Positions 15,741 through 23,202 of a stretch of 64,000 nt of DNA are shown here, piece by piece (position 1 is the stretch's first letter; each line of letters starts with the position of its first letter). The position numbers and the translations under genes are program-made. The notes beneath the pieces are model-generated. The model ran no database searches. It had not been told where the DNA came from and saw only the letters and a program-made list of their open reading frames with translations. The stretch comes from Ramlibacter sp. WS9 (GTDB lineage: Bacteria; Pseudomonadota; Gammaproteobacteria; Burkholderiales; Burkholderiaceae_C): assembly GCF_003797765.1 (NCBI RefSeq), contig NZ_RKMB01000001.1, positions 372,001-436,000 on the forward strand, written 5' to 3'.

Positions 15741-16628
15741 ATGGCCCAAGAGAACCCGCCCACCATCGACCCTGTCGCCGCGCAGCACTGGCAGCGCGCC
15801 GCGCCGCCGAGGTCGCCGTGGCTGCACGAAGAGGTGGCGCGCCGCATGGAAGACCGGCTGCAGTGGATTCGCCTGGAGCCCAAGGCCTGGGGCCATTGGG
15901 AGCCGGTGCGCGGGGGGCTCGCCGCCCACGCGCTGGTCGAGCGGCGGTATCCCCGCGCGCAGTGCTTCGTGGCCGAAAGCAGCCCGGCCGCCAACCCGGC
16001 TGCCCGCATCGGCCGTCCGTGGTGGCGCCGGTGGACCGGCCCCAAGCTGACATTCGGCCCGATGCCCGACGGCGCGGTGCAAATGCTGTGGGCCAACATG
16101 GCGCTGCACATGGCGGCGCAGCCGCAGGCGTTGATCGCGCAATGGCATCGCGCACTGGCGCCCGAGGGCTTCCTGATGTTTTCCTGCCTGGGGCCGGACA
16201 CCCTGCGGGAATTGCGGGCGTTGTACGCCGCATTGGGCTGGCCCGCCCCGGCGCACGAATTCACCGACATGCACGACTGGGGCGACATGCTGGTCCACGG
16301 CGGCTTTGCCGAGCCGGTGATGGACATGGAGCGCATCACCCTGACTTGGGAAACACCCGAGCGCATGCTGGCGGAGTTGCGCGAACTGGGTGCCAATCTG
16401 CATCGGGCGCGTTTTCCGGCCTTGCGCGGGCGGCGCTGGAAGGCGCGGCTGCTGGACGAACTGGCACAAGGCTTGCGCCAACCCGACGGCCGTCTGGCGC
16501 TGACCTTCGAGATCATCTACGGCCACGCCGTGAAGCCGCAGCCGGTCGTGCGGGTGAGCGAGCGCAGTGCGGTGTCGCTCGAGGACATGCGCGCGTTGCT
16601 CCACTCCGACAAGCGCCCGCGGTCCTGA
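15741..16628 (+). CDS. BioC-like class I SAM-dependent methyltransferase (degenerate motif I)
   Basis: The 295-residue protein aligns over its central part with malonyl-ACP methyltransferases (MLWANMALHMAAQPQALIAQWHRALAP, FLMFSCLGPDTLRELR, HEFTDMHDWGDMLVHGGFAEPVMD), the parts that bind substrate and complete the fold. The usual glycine-rich SAM motif near the N-terminus (VLDLGCGTG type) is replaced by WEPVRGGLAAH, so cofactor binding may be altered or lost. BioC masks malonyl-ACP at the start of biotin synthesis; no other bio gene is nearby. This form looks characteristic of Comamonadaceae. The ATG at 15741 fits the usual start. Confidence 0.78.
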   Translation: MAQENPPTIDPVAAQHWQRAAPPRSPWLHEEVARRMEDRLQWIRLEPKAWGHWEPVRGGLAAHALVERRYPRAQCFVAESSPAANPAARIGRPWWRRWTGPKLTFGPMPDGAVQMLWANMALHMAAQPQALIAQWHRALAPEGFLMFSCLGPDTLRELRALYAALGWPAPAHEFTDMHDWGDMLVHGGFAEPVMDMERITLTWETPERMLAELRELGANLHRARFPALRGRRWKARLLDELAQGLRQPDGRLALTFEIIYGHAVKPQPVVRVSERSAVSLEDMRALLHSDKRPRS

Positions 16629-16667
16629 GCGCTCCCCGGCCCCCGGGGCATCGGTGATAACCCGCGC

Positions 16668-16673
16668 TACAAT
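16668..16673 (+). promoter_or_regulatory. Candidate -10 box for the cox operon
   Basis: TACAAT at 16668-16673, in the context GCTACAATG, lies 51 bases before the coxB start and after a GC-rich stretch with no gene. A good -35 box is not evident. It is the only TATAAT-like hexamer in the 95-base gap. Confidence 0.4.
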
Positions 16674-16723
16674 GCCGGGTTGATTTGGGCGCCACCGTGA
16701 TGGGTTTGATTGAGGTCTAGCCA

Positions 16724-17893
16724 GTGAAAACTATGAAGAGCATTTCCTACAAGTTGGCTTCGCTGCTGCTCGCCGCGGGCGCATTCAGCCCGGTGGCCCA
16801 CGCGGTCAACGACCTTCCCGGCGGCCCGGCCGTTCGCCAGCTCAATCTGCACGCCGCCGCCACGCGCATGGCCGTCGAGCAGGCCTGGCTGCACTGGTTC
16901 ATGCTGATCACCTGCACGGTGATCTTCATCGCGGTGTTCGGCGTGATGTTCTATTCCATCTGGAAGCACCGCAAATCGGTGGGCCACAAGCCCGCGAATT
17001 TCCACGAATCCGTCACCGTCGAGGTGATCTGGACCATCGTCCCCTTCCTCATCGTGATCGGCATGGCGCTGCCCGCCACCAAGGTCCTGGTCGCCTCCAA
17101 GGACACCAGCAACGCCGACCTGACCGTCAAGGCCACCGGCTACCAGTGGAAATGGGGCTACGACTACCTGAAGGGTGAAGGCGAGGGCGTCAGCTTCCTC
17201 TCCACGCTGGACAGCACCCACCGCGAGATCTCGAACGACGGCGCCAAGGGCGATGTGCCCGACGACTACCTGTTCAAGGTCGACAACCCGCTGGTGGTGC
17301 CGGTCAACAAGAAGATCCGCGTGATCACCACCGCGAACGACGTGATCCACGCCTGGGGCGTCCCGGCCTTCGGCATCAAGCAGGACGCGATCCCCGGCTT
17401 CGTGCGCGACACCTGGTTCCGCAGCGAGAAGGTAGGCGACTTCTACGGCCAGTGCTACGAGCTGTGCGGCAAGGAGCATGCCTACATGCCGATCCACGTG
17501 AAGGTGGTGACGGCCGAGCAGTACGCCGTCTGGGTCGACGGCGAGAAGAAAAAGATGGCCGCCAAGCAGGACGATCCGAGCAAGGTCTGGACGCTGGACG
17601 ACATCAACAAGCGCGGCGAGAAGGTCTACGCCGCCAATTGCGCGGCCTGCCACCAGGCCAACGGCAAGGGCGCCGGCCCGATCAAGCCGCTGGATGCCTC
17701 GCCCATGGTGCTGGACGCCGACAAGAACAAGCAGATCCACATCGTGCTCAATGGCAAGGGCGCCATGCCGGCCTGGAAGCAGCTGTCCGACACGGACCTG
17801 GCCGCGGTGATCAGCTTCACCAAGAACAGCTGGTCCAACAAGACCGGCCAGCTGGTGCAGCCGGCCGAAGTGCTGGCGCAGCGCGGCAAGTAA
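16724..17893 (+). CDS. coxB: Cytochrome c oxidase subunit II with C-terminal cytochrome c domain
   Basis: Electron-entry subunit of an aa3-type oxidase, 389 residues. It has a signal/TM segment (about 9-28), two transmembrane helices (about 45-70 and 100-125) and the CuA cupredoxin domain with C244-x3-C248-x3-H252 (CYELCGKEH). A fused mono-heme cytochrome c domain has CAACH at 306-310 and a distal Met (GAMPAWKQL). The fused heme is the caa3-like arrangement usual in betaproteobacteria. The GTG at 16724 gives MKTMKS; an ATG at 16733 is an alternative. It leads the oxidase operon, 31 bases before coxA. Confidence 0.96.
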   Translation: MKTMKSISYKLASLLLAAGAFSPVAHAVNDLPGGPAVRQLNLHAAATRMAVEQAWLHWFMLITCTVIFIAVFGVMFYSIWKHRKSVGHKPANFHESVTVEVIWTIVPFLIVIGMALPATKVLVASKDTSNADLTVKATGYQWKWGYDYLKGEGEGVSFLSTLDSTHREISNDGAKGDVPDDYLFKVDNPLVVPVNKKIRVITTANDVIHAWGVPAFGIKQDAIPGFVRDTWFRSEKVGDFYGQCYELCGKEHAYMPIHVKVVTAEQYAVWVDGEKKKMAAKQDDPSKVWTLDDINKRGEKVYAANCAACHQANGKGAGPIKPLDASPMVLDADKNKQIHIVLNGKGAMPAWKQLSDTDLAAVISFTKNSWSNKTGQLVQPAEVLAQRGK

Positions 17894-17924
17894 GCAGCAG
17901 TCAAGAACGCATTAGGAAATCCAG

Positions 17925-19595
17925 ATGAGCGCAGTCCTCGACCCCCACGGCCACGCTGTTCACGGCGAACACGACGACCACCATGACCACGCGCCCACGG
18001 GCTGGCGCCGCTGGGTGTTCGCGACGAACCACAAGGACATCGGCACGCTGTACCTGCTGTTCTCGTTCTTCATGCTGATGTTCGGCGGCCTGCTGGCCAT
18101 GCTGATCCGCCTGGAGCTGTTCCAGCCCGGCCTGCAGTTCGTGAACCCCGAGCTGTTCAACCAGCTCACCACCATGCACGGCCTGATCATGGTGTTCGGC
18201 GCCATCATGCCTGCCTTCGTGGGCTTCGCGAACTGGATGATCCCGCTGCAGATCGGCGCGGCCGACATGGCTTTCGCGCGGATGAACAACTTCAGCTTCT
18301 GGCTGCTGATCCCCGCCGGCATCATGCTGGTGGGCTCGTTCTTCATGCCCGGCGGCGCACCCGCCGCGGGCTGGACGCTGTACGCGCCATTGACGCTGCA
18401 GATGGGCCCGTCGATGGACGCGGGTATTTTCGCGATGCACATCCTCGGCGCGTCGTCGATCATGGGCTCGATCAACATCATCGTGACCATCCTGAACATG
18501 CGCGCGCCGGGCATGACGCTGATGAAGATGCCGATGTTCTCCTGGACGTGGCTCATTACCGCCTACCTGCTGATCGCCGTGATGCCCGTGCTGGCCGGCG
18601 CGATCACCATGACGCTGACGGACCGCCACTTCGGCACGACGTTCTTCAACCCCGCCGGCGGCGGTGACCCGGTGATGTACCAGCACATCTTCTGGTTCTT
18701 CGGCCACCCCGAGGTCTACATCATGATCTTGCCGGCGTTCGGCATCATCAGCCAGGTGGTCCCCGCCTTCGCGCGCAAGCGCCTGTTCGGCTACGCATCG
18801 ATGGTCTACGCCACGTCGTCGATCGCCATCCTGTCGTTCATCGTGTGGGCCCACCACATGTTCACGACCGGCATGCCCGTCACCGGCCAGCTGTTCTTCA
18901 TGTACGCCACGATGCTGATCGCGGTGCCCACCGCCGTGAAGATCTTCAACTGGATCGCCACCATGTGGCAGGGCTCGATGACCTTCGAGACGCCCATGCT
19001 GTTCGCCGTCGGCTTCATCTTCGTGTTCACGATGGGCGGCTTCACCGGCCTCATCCTGGCCATGGCGCCGATCGACCTGCTGTTGCAGGACACCTACTAC
19101 GTCGTGGCGCACTTCCACTACGTGCTGGTGGCCGGCTCGCTGTACGCGATGTTCTCGGGCTTCTACTACTGGGCGCCCAAGTGGACGGGCGTGATGTACA
19201 GCGAAACGCGCGGCAAGATCCACTTCTGGTGGTCGCTGATCGCTTTCAACATCACGTTCTTCCCGATGCACTTCCTGGGCCTGGCCGGCATGCCCCGCCG
19301 CTATGCCGACTACCCGATGCAGTTCGCGGATTTCAACCTGGTTGCGTCGATCGGCGGTTTCGCCTTCGGCCTGGCGCAGGTGTACTTCTTCTTCTGGGTC
19401 GTGCTGCCGATGATGCGCGGCAAGGGCGCGACCGCGCCGCAGCGCCCTTGGAACGATCCGGACGGCAAGGGTGCGGAAGGCCTGGAGTGGGAAGTGCCGT
19501 CCCCCGCGCCTTTCCACACGTTCGAAACGCCCCCGCGCCTGGACCCCACGGCCACCCGAATCCTGGACGCCCGCGTCCAGCACAAGAGTCACTGA
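17925..19595 (+). CDS. ctaD: Cytochrome c oxidase subunit I
   Basis: Catalytic heme-copper subunit of 556 residues with twelve transmembrane helices. The heme a ligand region (MHGLIMVFGAIMPAF), the CuB/Tyr cross-link (FFGHPEVYIMILP), the CuB histidine pair (WAHHMFTTG) and the heme a/a3 histidines (VAHFHYVLV) are all present. The K-pathway Lys is in AVKIFNWIATMW, so this is an A-type proton pump. The His-rich N-terminus (HGHAVHGEHDDHHDHA) is unusual and may hold metal. It follows coxB by 31 bases and precedes a 38-residue protein. Confidence 0.98.
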   Translation: MSAVLDPHGHAVHGEHDDHHDHAPTGWRRWVFATNHKDIGTLYLLFSFFMLMFGGLLAMLIRLELFQPGLQFVNPELFNQLTTMHGLIMVFGAIMPAFVGFANWMIPLQIGAADMAFARMNNFSFWLLIPAGIMLVGSFFMPGGAPAAGWTLYAPLTLQMGPSMDAGIFAMHILGASSIMGSINIIVTILNMRAPGMTLMKMPMFSWTWLITAYLLIAVMPVLAGAITMTLTDRHFGTTFFNPAGGGDPVMYQHIFWFFGHPEVYIMILPAFGIISQVVPAFARKRLFGYASMVYATSSIAILSFIVWAHHMFTTGMPVTGQLFFMYATMLIAVPTAVKIFNWIATMWQGSMTFETPMLFAVGFIFVFTMGGFTGLILAMAPIDLLLQDTYYVVAHFHYVLVAGSLYAMFSGFYYWAPKWTGVMYSETRGKIHFWWSLIAFNITFFPMHFLGLAGMPRRYADYPMQFADFNLVASIGGFAFGLAQVYFFFWVVLPMMRGKGATAPQRPWNDPDGKGAEGLEWEVPSPAPFHTFETPPRLDPTATRILDARVQHKSH

Positions 19596-19606
19596 GCAAG
19601 CTTTCC

Positions 19607-19723
19607 ATGGCGCTGAGCCCCGAACAGAAAAAGCACAACCTGCGGACGGCGCTGATCCTGGCGTCGATCGCGGCGGTGTTCCTGCTCGGCTTCTTCGCCA
19701 AAGTCTTCTGGCTGAGCCGTTGA
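19607..19723 (+). CDS. Small cytochrome oxidase assembly-associated membrane protein
   Basis: A 38-residue single-pass protein (MALSPEQKKHNLRT, then a hydrophobic helix ALILASIAAVFLLGFFAKVFW). It sits 11 bases after ctaD and 10 bases before ctaG. Small proteins of this type are regularly annotated at this position in betaproteobacterial cox operons as oxidase small assembly proteins. Position and topology support a role with subunit I or the Cox11 protein; function is inferred from context. Confidence 0.75.
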   Translation: MALSPEQKKHNLRTALILASIAAVFLLGFFAKVFWLSR

Positions 19724-19733
19724 TCGCCATTCC

Positions 19734-20336
19734 ATGAGCGTTCGCACCGAAAACGTCAAGATGGTTGGCAAACTGGCCGTGGTCGCGGCCGGCATGTTCG
19801 CCTTCGGCTATGCCCTCATTCCGATCTACAAGCACATCTGCGAGATGACGGGCATCAACATCCTGTCGCTGTCCGAGCGGCAGGTGCCCGGCAGCGCAAG
19901 CACGGGTGGCGACGTCAAGCTCAATACCCAGGTCGACACCAGCCGCACCATCACGGTCGAGTTCGACGCCAATTCGCGCGGGCCGTGGGAGTTCAAGCCC
20001 CAACAGCGCTCGGTGCAAGTGCACCCGGGCGAGCTGGCCACCGTGATGTACGAGTTCCAGAACGTGCAGAACCGGGCCATGTCCGCCCAGGCGATCCCGA
20101 GCTACGCGCCGCACCAGGCTGCCGCGCACTTCAACAAGCTCGAGTGCTTCTGCTTCCAGCAGTACACGCTGCAAGCCGGCGAAAAGAAGCAATGGCCGGT
20201 AGCATTCGTCATCGACCCCAAGCTGTCCAAGGACGTGACCACGATCACCCTGTCGTACACCTTCTTCGAAGTGGGCAGCAAGACGCCGGCCGCGCCCACG
20301 GCCGCCGTCGCCGCGGGAACGGAGCCGCGCTCGTGA
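19734..20336 (+). CDS. ctaG: Cytochrome c oxidase assembly protein CtaG/Cox11
   Basis: Copper chaperone of 200 residues that delivers copper to the CuB site of subunit I. It has one N-terminal transmembrane helix (about 12-30) and a periplasmic immunoglobulin-like domain. The copper-binding motif KLECFCFQQ lies near residues 135-143, and the conserved YTFF and IPSYAPHQAA are intact. An Ala/Pro-rich tail follows the domain. It lies inside the cox operon; its stop overlaps the GTG start of the DUF2970 gene. Confidence 0.95.
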   Translation: MSVRTENVKMVGKLAVVAAGMFAFGYALIPIYKHICEMTGINILSLSERQVPGSASTGGDVKLNTQVDTSRTITVEFDANSRGPWEFKPQQRSVQVHPGELATVMYEFQNVQNRAMSAQAIPSYAPHQAAAHFNKLECFCFQQYTLQAGEKKQWPVAFVIDPKLSKDVTTITLSYTFFEVGSKTPAAPTAAVAAGTEPRS

Positions 20337-20545
20337 GCGCCGCCGCCATGACGCAGAACAAGACGTCGTTCCTTCGCACGGTCAAGGCCGTGGCATGGTC
20401 GTTCGTCGGCATCCGCCAGAACAGCGAGTACGAGCAGGACCAGGGCCGCCTCAACCCGTTCCACATCATCGCCGTCGCCCTGGTGGGCGTTGCGCTGTTC
20501 GTGGGCGCGCTGGTGCTGCTGGTGAACTGGGTCGTGGCCAAGTAA
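20333..20545 (+). CDS. DUF2970 single-pass membrane protein
   Basis: Small protein of 70 residues: a soluble N-terminus (FLRTVKAVAWSFVGIRQNSEYEQD) and one C-terminal transmembrane helix (IIAVALVGVALFVGALVLLVNWVV). DUF2970 proteins occur between ctaG and ctaE in many betaproteobacteria, which suggests a role in oxidase assembly or stability, not shown. The GTG at 20333 overlaps the ctaG stop (GTGA) and implies coupling; the ATG at 20348 is an alternative start that would remove five residues. Confidence 0.82.
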   Translation: MSAAAMTQNKTSFLRTVKAVAWSFVGIRQNSEYEQDQGRLNPFHIIAVALVGVALFVGALVLLVNWVVAK

Positions 20546-20581
20546 GAAATTAAAGAGAGTTTCGGAAATCAGGAGTTAGAG

Positions 20582-21463
20582 ATGAGTACAAGCACACCAG
20601 GCACCACGCCCTACTACTTCGTGCCCCAGCCGTCGCGGCATCCGGTGATGGCCTCGTTCGGGCTGCTCTGCATCATCTTCGGTGCCGGGCAATGGATCAA
20701 CGGCGCCGACTGGGCCAAGTGGGTGATGTTCTTCGGCTTCCTGTGGCTGTTCTTCGTGCTGTTCCAGTGGTTCAGCCAGGCCATCGGCGAGAGCGAAGGC
20801 GGGATGTACGGCCACAAGGTCGAACTGTCGTTCCGCTGGAGCATGAGCTGGTTCATCTTCTCCGAAGTGATGTTCTTCGGCGCCTTCTTCACCGCGTTGT
20901 GGTGGATGCGCGCGCACTCGGTGCCCGCGCTGGGCGGCCTCGAGAACGCGCTGCTGTGGCCTGATTTCAAGGCCGTGTGGCCGACGGCGGCGGCAGGCGC
21001 CACCGCATCGCCGGCCGGCATCATCGAGCCTTTCGAAACGATGACGCCGTTCTGGCTGCCGACCATCAACACCGCGCTGCTGCTGACGTCGGGCGTCACG
21101 CTGACCATCGCCCACCACCTGCTGCGCGACAACAAGCGCGGCCCCACCATCCTGTGGATGTGGATCACTGTGCTGCTCGGCGCGACGTTCGTCGGTGTCC
21201 AGGCCTACGAGTATTACCATGCCTACACGGGCATGAACCTGAAGCTCACCTCCGGCGCGTATGGCTCGACGTTCTTCATGCTGACCGGCTTCCACGGTTT
21301 CCACGTGCTGGTCGGCATGCTGATGCTGCTGTTCATCACCCTGCGCCTCATGAAGGGCCACTTCACCGCGGACAAGCACTTCGGTTTCGAAGGTGCTGCC
21401 TGGTACTGGCACTTCGTGGACGTGGTCTGGCTGGGCCTGTACACCCTGGTTTACTGGCTGTGA
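20582..21463 (+). CDS. ctaE: Cytochrome c oxidase subunit III
   Basis: Integral membrane subunit of 293 residues with seven helices. Family motifs: PYYFVPQPSRHPVMASFGLL at the N-terminus, FRWSMSWFIFSEVMFFGAFF, TGFHGFHVLVGMLML and the terminal WHFVDVVWLGLYTLVYWL. It stabilises subunit I and protects the active site during turnover. An insert of about 35 residues (HSVPALGGLENALLWPDFK onward) before TPFWLPTINT is common in this order. It is the last gene of the operon, directly followed by a strong terminator. Confidence 0.97.
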   Translation: MSTSTPGTTPYYFVPQPSRHPVMASFGLLCIIFGAGQWINGADWAKWVMFFGFLWLFFVLFQWFSQAIGESEGGMYGHKVELSFRWSMSWFIFSEVMFFGAFFTALWWMRAHSVPALGGLENALLWPDFKAVWPTAAAGATASPAGIIEPFETMTPFWLPTINTALLLTSGVTLTIAHHLLRDNKRGPTILWMWITVLLGATFVGVQAYEYYHAYTGMNLKLTSGAYGSTFFMLTGFHGFHVLVGMLMLLFITLRLMKGHFTADKHFGFEGAAWYWHFVDVVWLGLYTLVYWL

Positions 21464-21485
21464 CCTGCGGCACCACCGCCCCCAC

Positions 21486-21515
21486 AAAAAGCGCCGCAAG
21501 GCGCTTTTTGTTTTG
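21486..21515 (+). terminator. Rho-independent terminator of the cox operon
   Basis: AAAAAGCGCC-GCAA-GGCGCTTTTT is a perfect 10-base stem with a GCAA tetraloop, followed by GTTTTG. It starts 23 bases after the ctaE stop and lies 19 bases before the stop of the opposite-strand DUF2909 gene, so it may serve both directions. Confidence 0.92.
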
Positions 21516-21527
21516 TGTTCCGGCCGG

Positions 21528-21749
21528 CTACTTGCCCACCGGAATTCCGGTCGGCTGGATGTAGCCGAACTTCCAGGCCAGCAGGATGCAGACGAACAGC
21601 AGGATGGAAAAGCCGACGCGAAACGCCAGCGCGCGGGCCATGTTGCTGGTCTTGGGCTTGCCGTCCCGGCCGTCGCGCATCATGAAGAACAGGGCCGAAC
21701 CCAGGCTGCCGATGATGGCAATGAATGCGAGCAGCACGAGGTATTTCAT
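21528..21749 (-). CDS. DUF2909 twin-transmembrane protein
   Basis: A 73-residue protein with two hydrophobic helices (YLVLLAFIAIIGSLGSALFFMM and VGFSILLFVCILLAWKFG) separated by a short basic loop (RDGRDGKPKTSNMARA). DUF2909 proteins are found antisense between ctaE and surf1 in many Burkholderiales. It is the only gene on the minus strand inside the oxidase cluster and is convergent with ctaE. The start is 15 bases from the divergent surf1 start. Function unknown. Confidence 0.85.
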   Translation of the reverse strand: MKYLVLLAFIAIIGSLGSALFFMMRDGRDGKPKTSNMARALAFRVGFSILLFVCILLAWKFGYIQPTGIPVGK

Positions 21750-21764
21750 GCCGGAGATTATCCC

Positions 21765-22493
21765 GTGAGTGCGCGCGGCACCAAGCGCTGGTGGATAGCC
21801 ACCTTGGCCGCGCTGGCGGGCATCGCCGCCACGCTGGCCCTGGGCGCGTGGCAGTTCGGCCGCGCGCATGACAAGCTGGCGCTGCAGGCCGCGATCGAGC
21901 AGCGAAAGGCCATGGCGCCGATCGCGCAGGAGTCGCTGCCGGCCACCGGCCCGTCGGGCGAGCTGCTCCACCGCCCGGTCGTTCTGCGCGGGACGTGGGT
22001 GGCAAAGCACACGGTGTTCCTCGACAACCGCCAGATGCAGGGCAAGCCCGGCTTCTACGTGGCGACGCCGCTCAAGCTCGAAGGCAGCGACCGCGCCGTC
22101 CTGGTCGAACGGGGCTGGGTCCAACGCAATTTCATCGATCGCGAGAAGCTGCCGGCCATCGAAACACCCGACGGGCCGGTTGAGCTGCACGGGCGCTTGG
22201 CCCCGCCTCCCGCCAAGCTATATGAGTTCGCCGGCGCAGGCCGGGGCCCCATCCGGCAGAATCTCGACTTGGCCCAATTCCGGGCCGAGACGGGCTTGGC
22301 TTTGCTGGACCTGGCCGTGCAGCAGACGAGCGCTCCTTCCGAGGGCTTGCTGCGCGACTGGCCGCGGGCCGCCAGCGGCGTCGAGAAACATTACGGGTAC
22401 GCCTTCCAGTGGTGGGCCTTGAGCGCCCTCATCGCAATCCTTTATGCCTGGTTCCAATTCATCGCCCCGCGCCGGCGGGCATCACGTGGCTGA
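21765..22493 (+). CDS. SURF1 family protein (cytochrome oxidase assembly)
   Basis: Heme-delivery factor for subunit I, 242 residues. It has two transmembrane helices at the ends (WWIATLAALAGIAATLALGAW and AFQWWALSALIAILYAWF) and a periplasmic domain. Hallmarks include ALGAWQFGRAHDKLAL, VFLDNRQMQGKPGFYVATPL, VLVERGWVQRN and HYGYAFQWWALS. The start is GTG at 21765, just past the divergent DUF2909 start. Its 3' end overlaps the start of the SCO-like gene, so translation is likely coupled. Confidence 0.93.
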   Translation: MSARGTKRWWIATLAALAGIAATLALGAWQFGRAHDKLALQAAIEQRKAMAPIAQESLPATGPSGELLHRPVVLRGTWVAKHTVFLDNRQMQGKPGFYVATPLKLEGSDRAVLVERGWVQRNFIDREKLPAIETPDGPVELHGRLAPPPAKLYEFAGAGRGPIRQNLDLAQFRAETGLALLDLAVQQTSAPSEGLLRDWPRAASGVEKHYGYAFQWWALSALIAILYAWFQFIAPRRRASRG

Positions 22494-23202
22494 CGAGCCG
22501 CTGGGCCTGACCGTGCATTCGCTGCCGGTGCCTCAGGAGGCGCTGGCAGGCGACGCGCAGCGCACTGTGCGCGGTCGCGTGCGCATGTTCGCCGTGCTGC
22601 TGGTCTGCGCGGCGCCGGTGATCGCGTCTTACTTCACCTACTACGTCATCCGTCCCGAAGGCCGGCGCAATCACGGCGAGCTGGTCGAGCCGCAGCGGCC
22701 CGTGCCGCAACTCGCGGCGCAGGCGCTGGACGGCAAGCCGGTGCCGCTGCCATCGCTCAAGGGCCAGTGGCTGCTGGTGAGCGTGGCCAGCGGCGACTGC
22801 GATGCCGCGTGCGAGCGCAACCTGTACGTGCAGCGCCAGTTGCGCGAGGGACTCGGCAAGGAGAAGGATCGCCTCGACCGGATTTGGCTGGTTCCCGATG
22901 CGAGGCCGATCCGCGAGGCGCTGCTACCGGCGCTGGCCCAGGCGACCGTGTTGCGGGTGAATGGCGAGCAGCTTTCGCAATGGCTGCAACCGGCGCCCGG
23001 CCACCAGTTGACGGATCATCTGTACCTGGTCGACCCGATGGGCAACTGGATGATGCGTTTCCCCGTGCCGGTTGCGCAGCCCGACGCCGCGGCCGTGCCC
23101 GGCGTTCCGCAGGGTATCGACACGGTTGCTGCCGCCAAGACCAAGCGCGACATCGAGCGGGTGCTGCGCGCTTCCGCTTCGTGGGACCGCGCCGGCAGAT
23201 GA
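22486..23202 (+). CDS. Membrane-anchored SCO-like thioredoxin-fold protein with CxxxC
   Basis: Protein of 238 residues: one transmembrane helix (about 34-54), then a thioredoxin-like periplasmic domain. Similarity to known SCO1 proteins is low, but the copper-binding set appears kept: C105 and C109 (GDCDAACERNLY, CxxxC) and a downstream His in DHLYLVDPMGNWMMRF, the equivalent of the SCO DHS motif. The gene lies between surf1 and ctaA and overlaps both, so a role in CuA maturation or thiol redox control beside the classic SCO gene at 25281 is reasonable. I chose GTG 22486; an ATG at 22444 would deepen the overlap with surf1. Confidence 0.75.
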   Translation: MADEPLGLTVHSLPVPQEALAGDAQRTVRGRVRMFAVLLVCAAPVIASYFTYYVIRPEGRRNHGELVEPQRPVPQLAAQALDGKPVPLPSLKGQWLLVSVASGDCDAACERNLYVQRQLREGLGKEKDRLDRIWLVPDARPIREALLPALAQATVLRVNGEQLSQWLQPAPGHQLTDHLYLVDPMGNWMMRFPVPVAQPDAAAVPGVPQGIDTVAAAKTKRDIERVLRASASWDRAGR

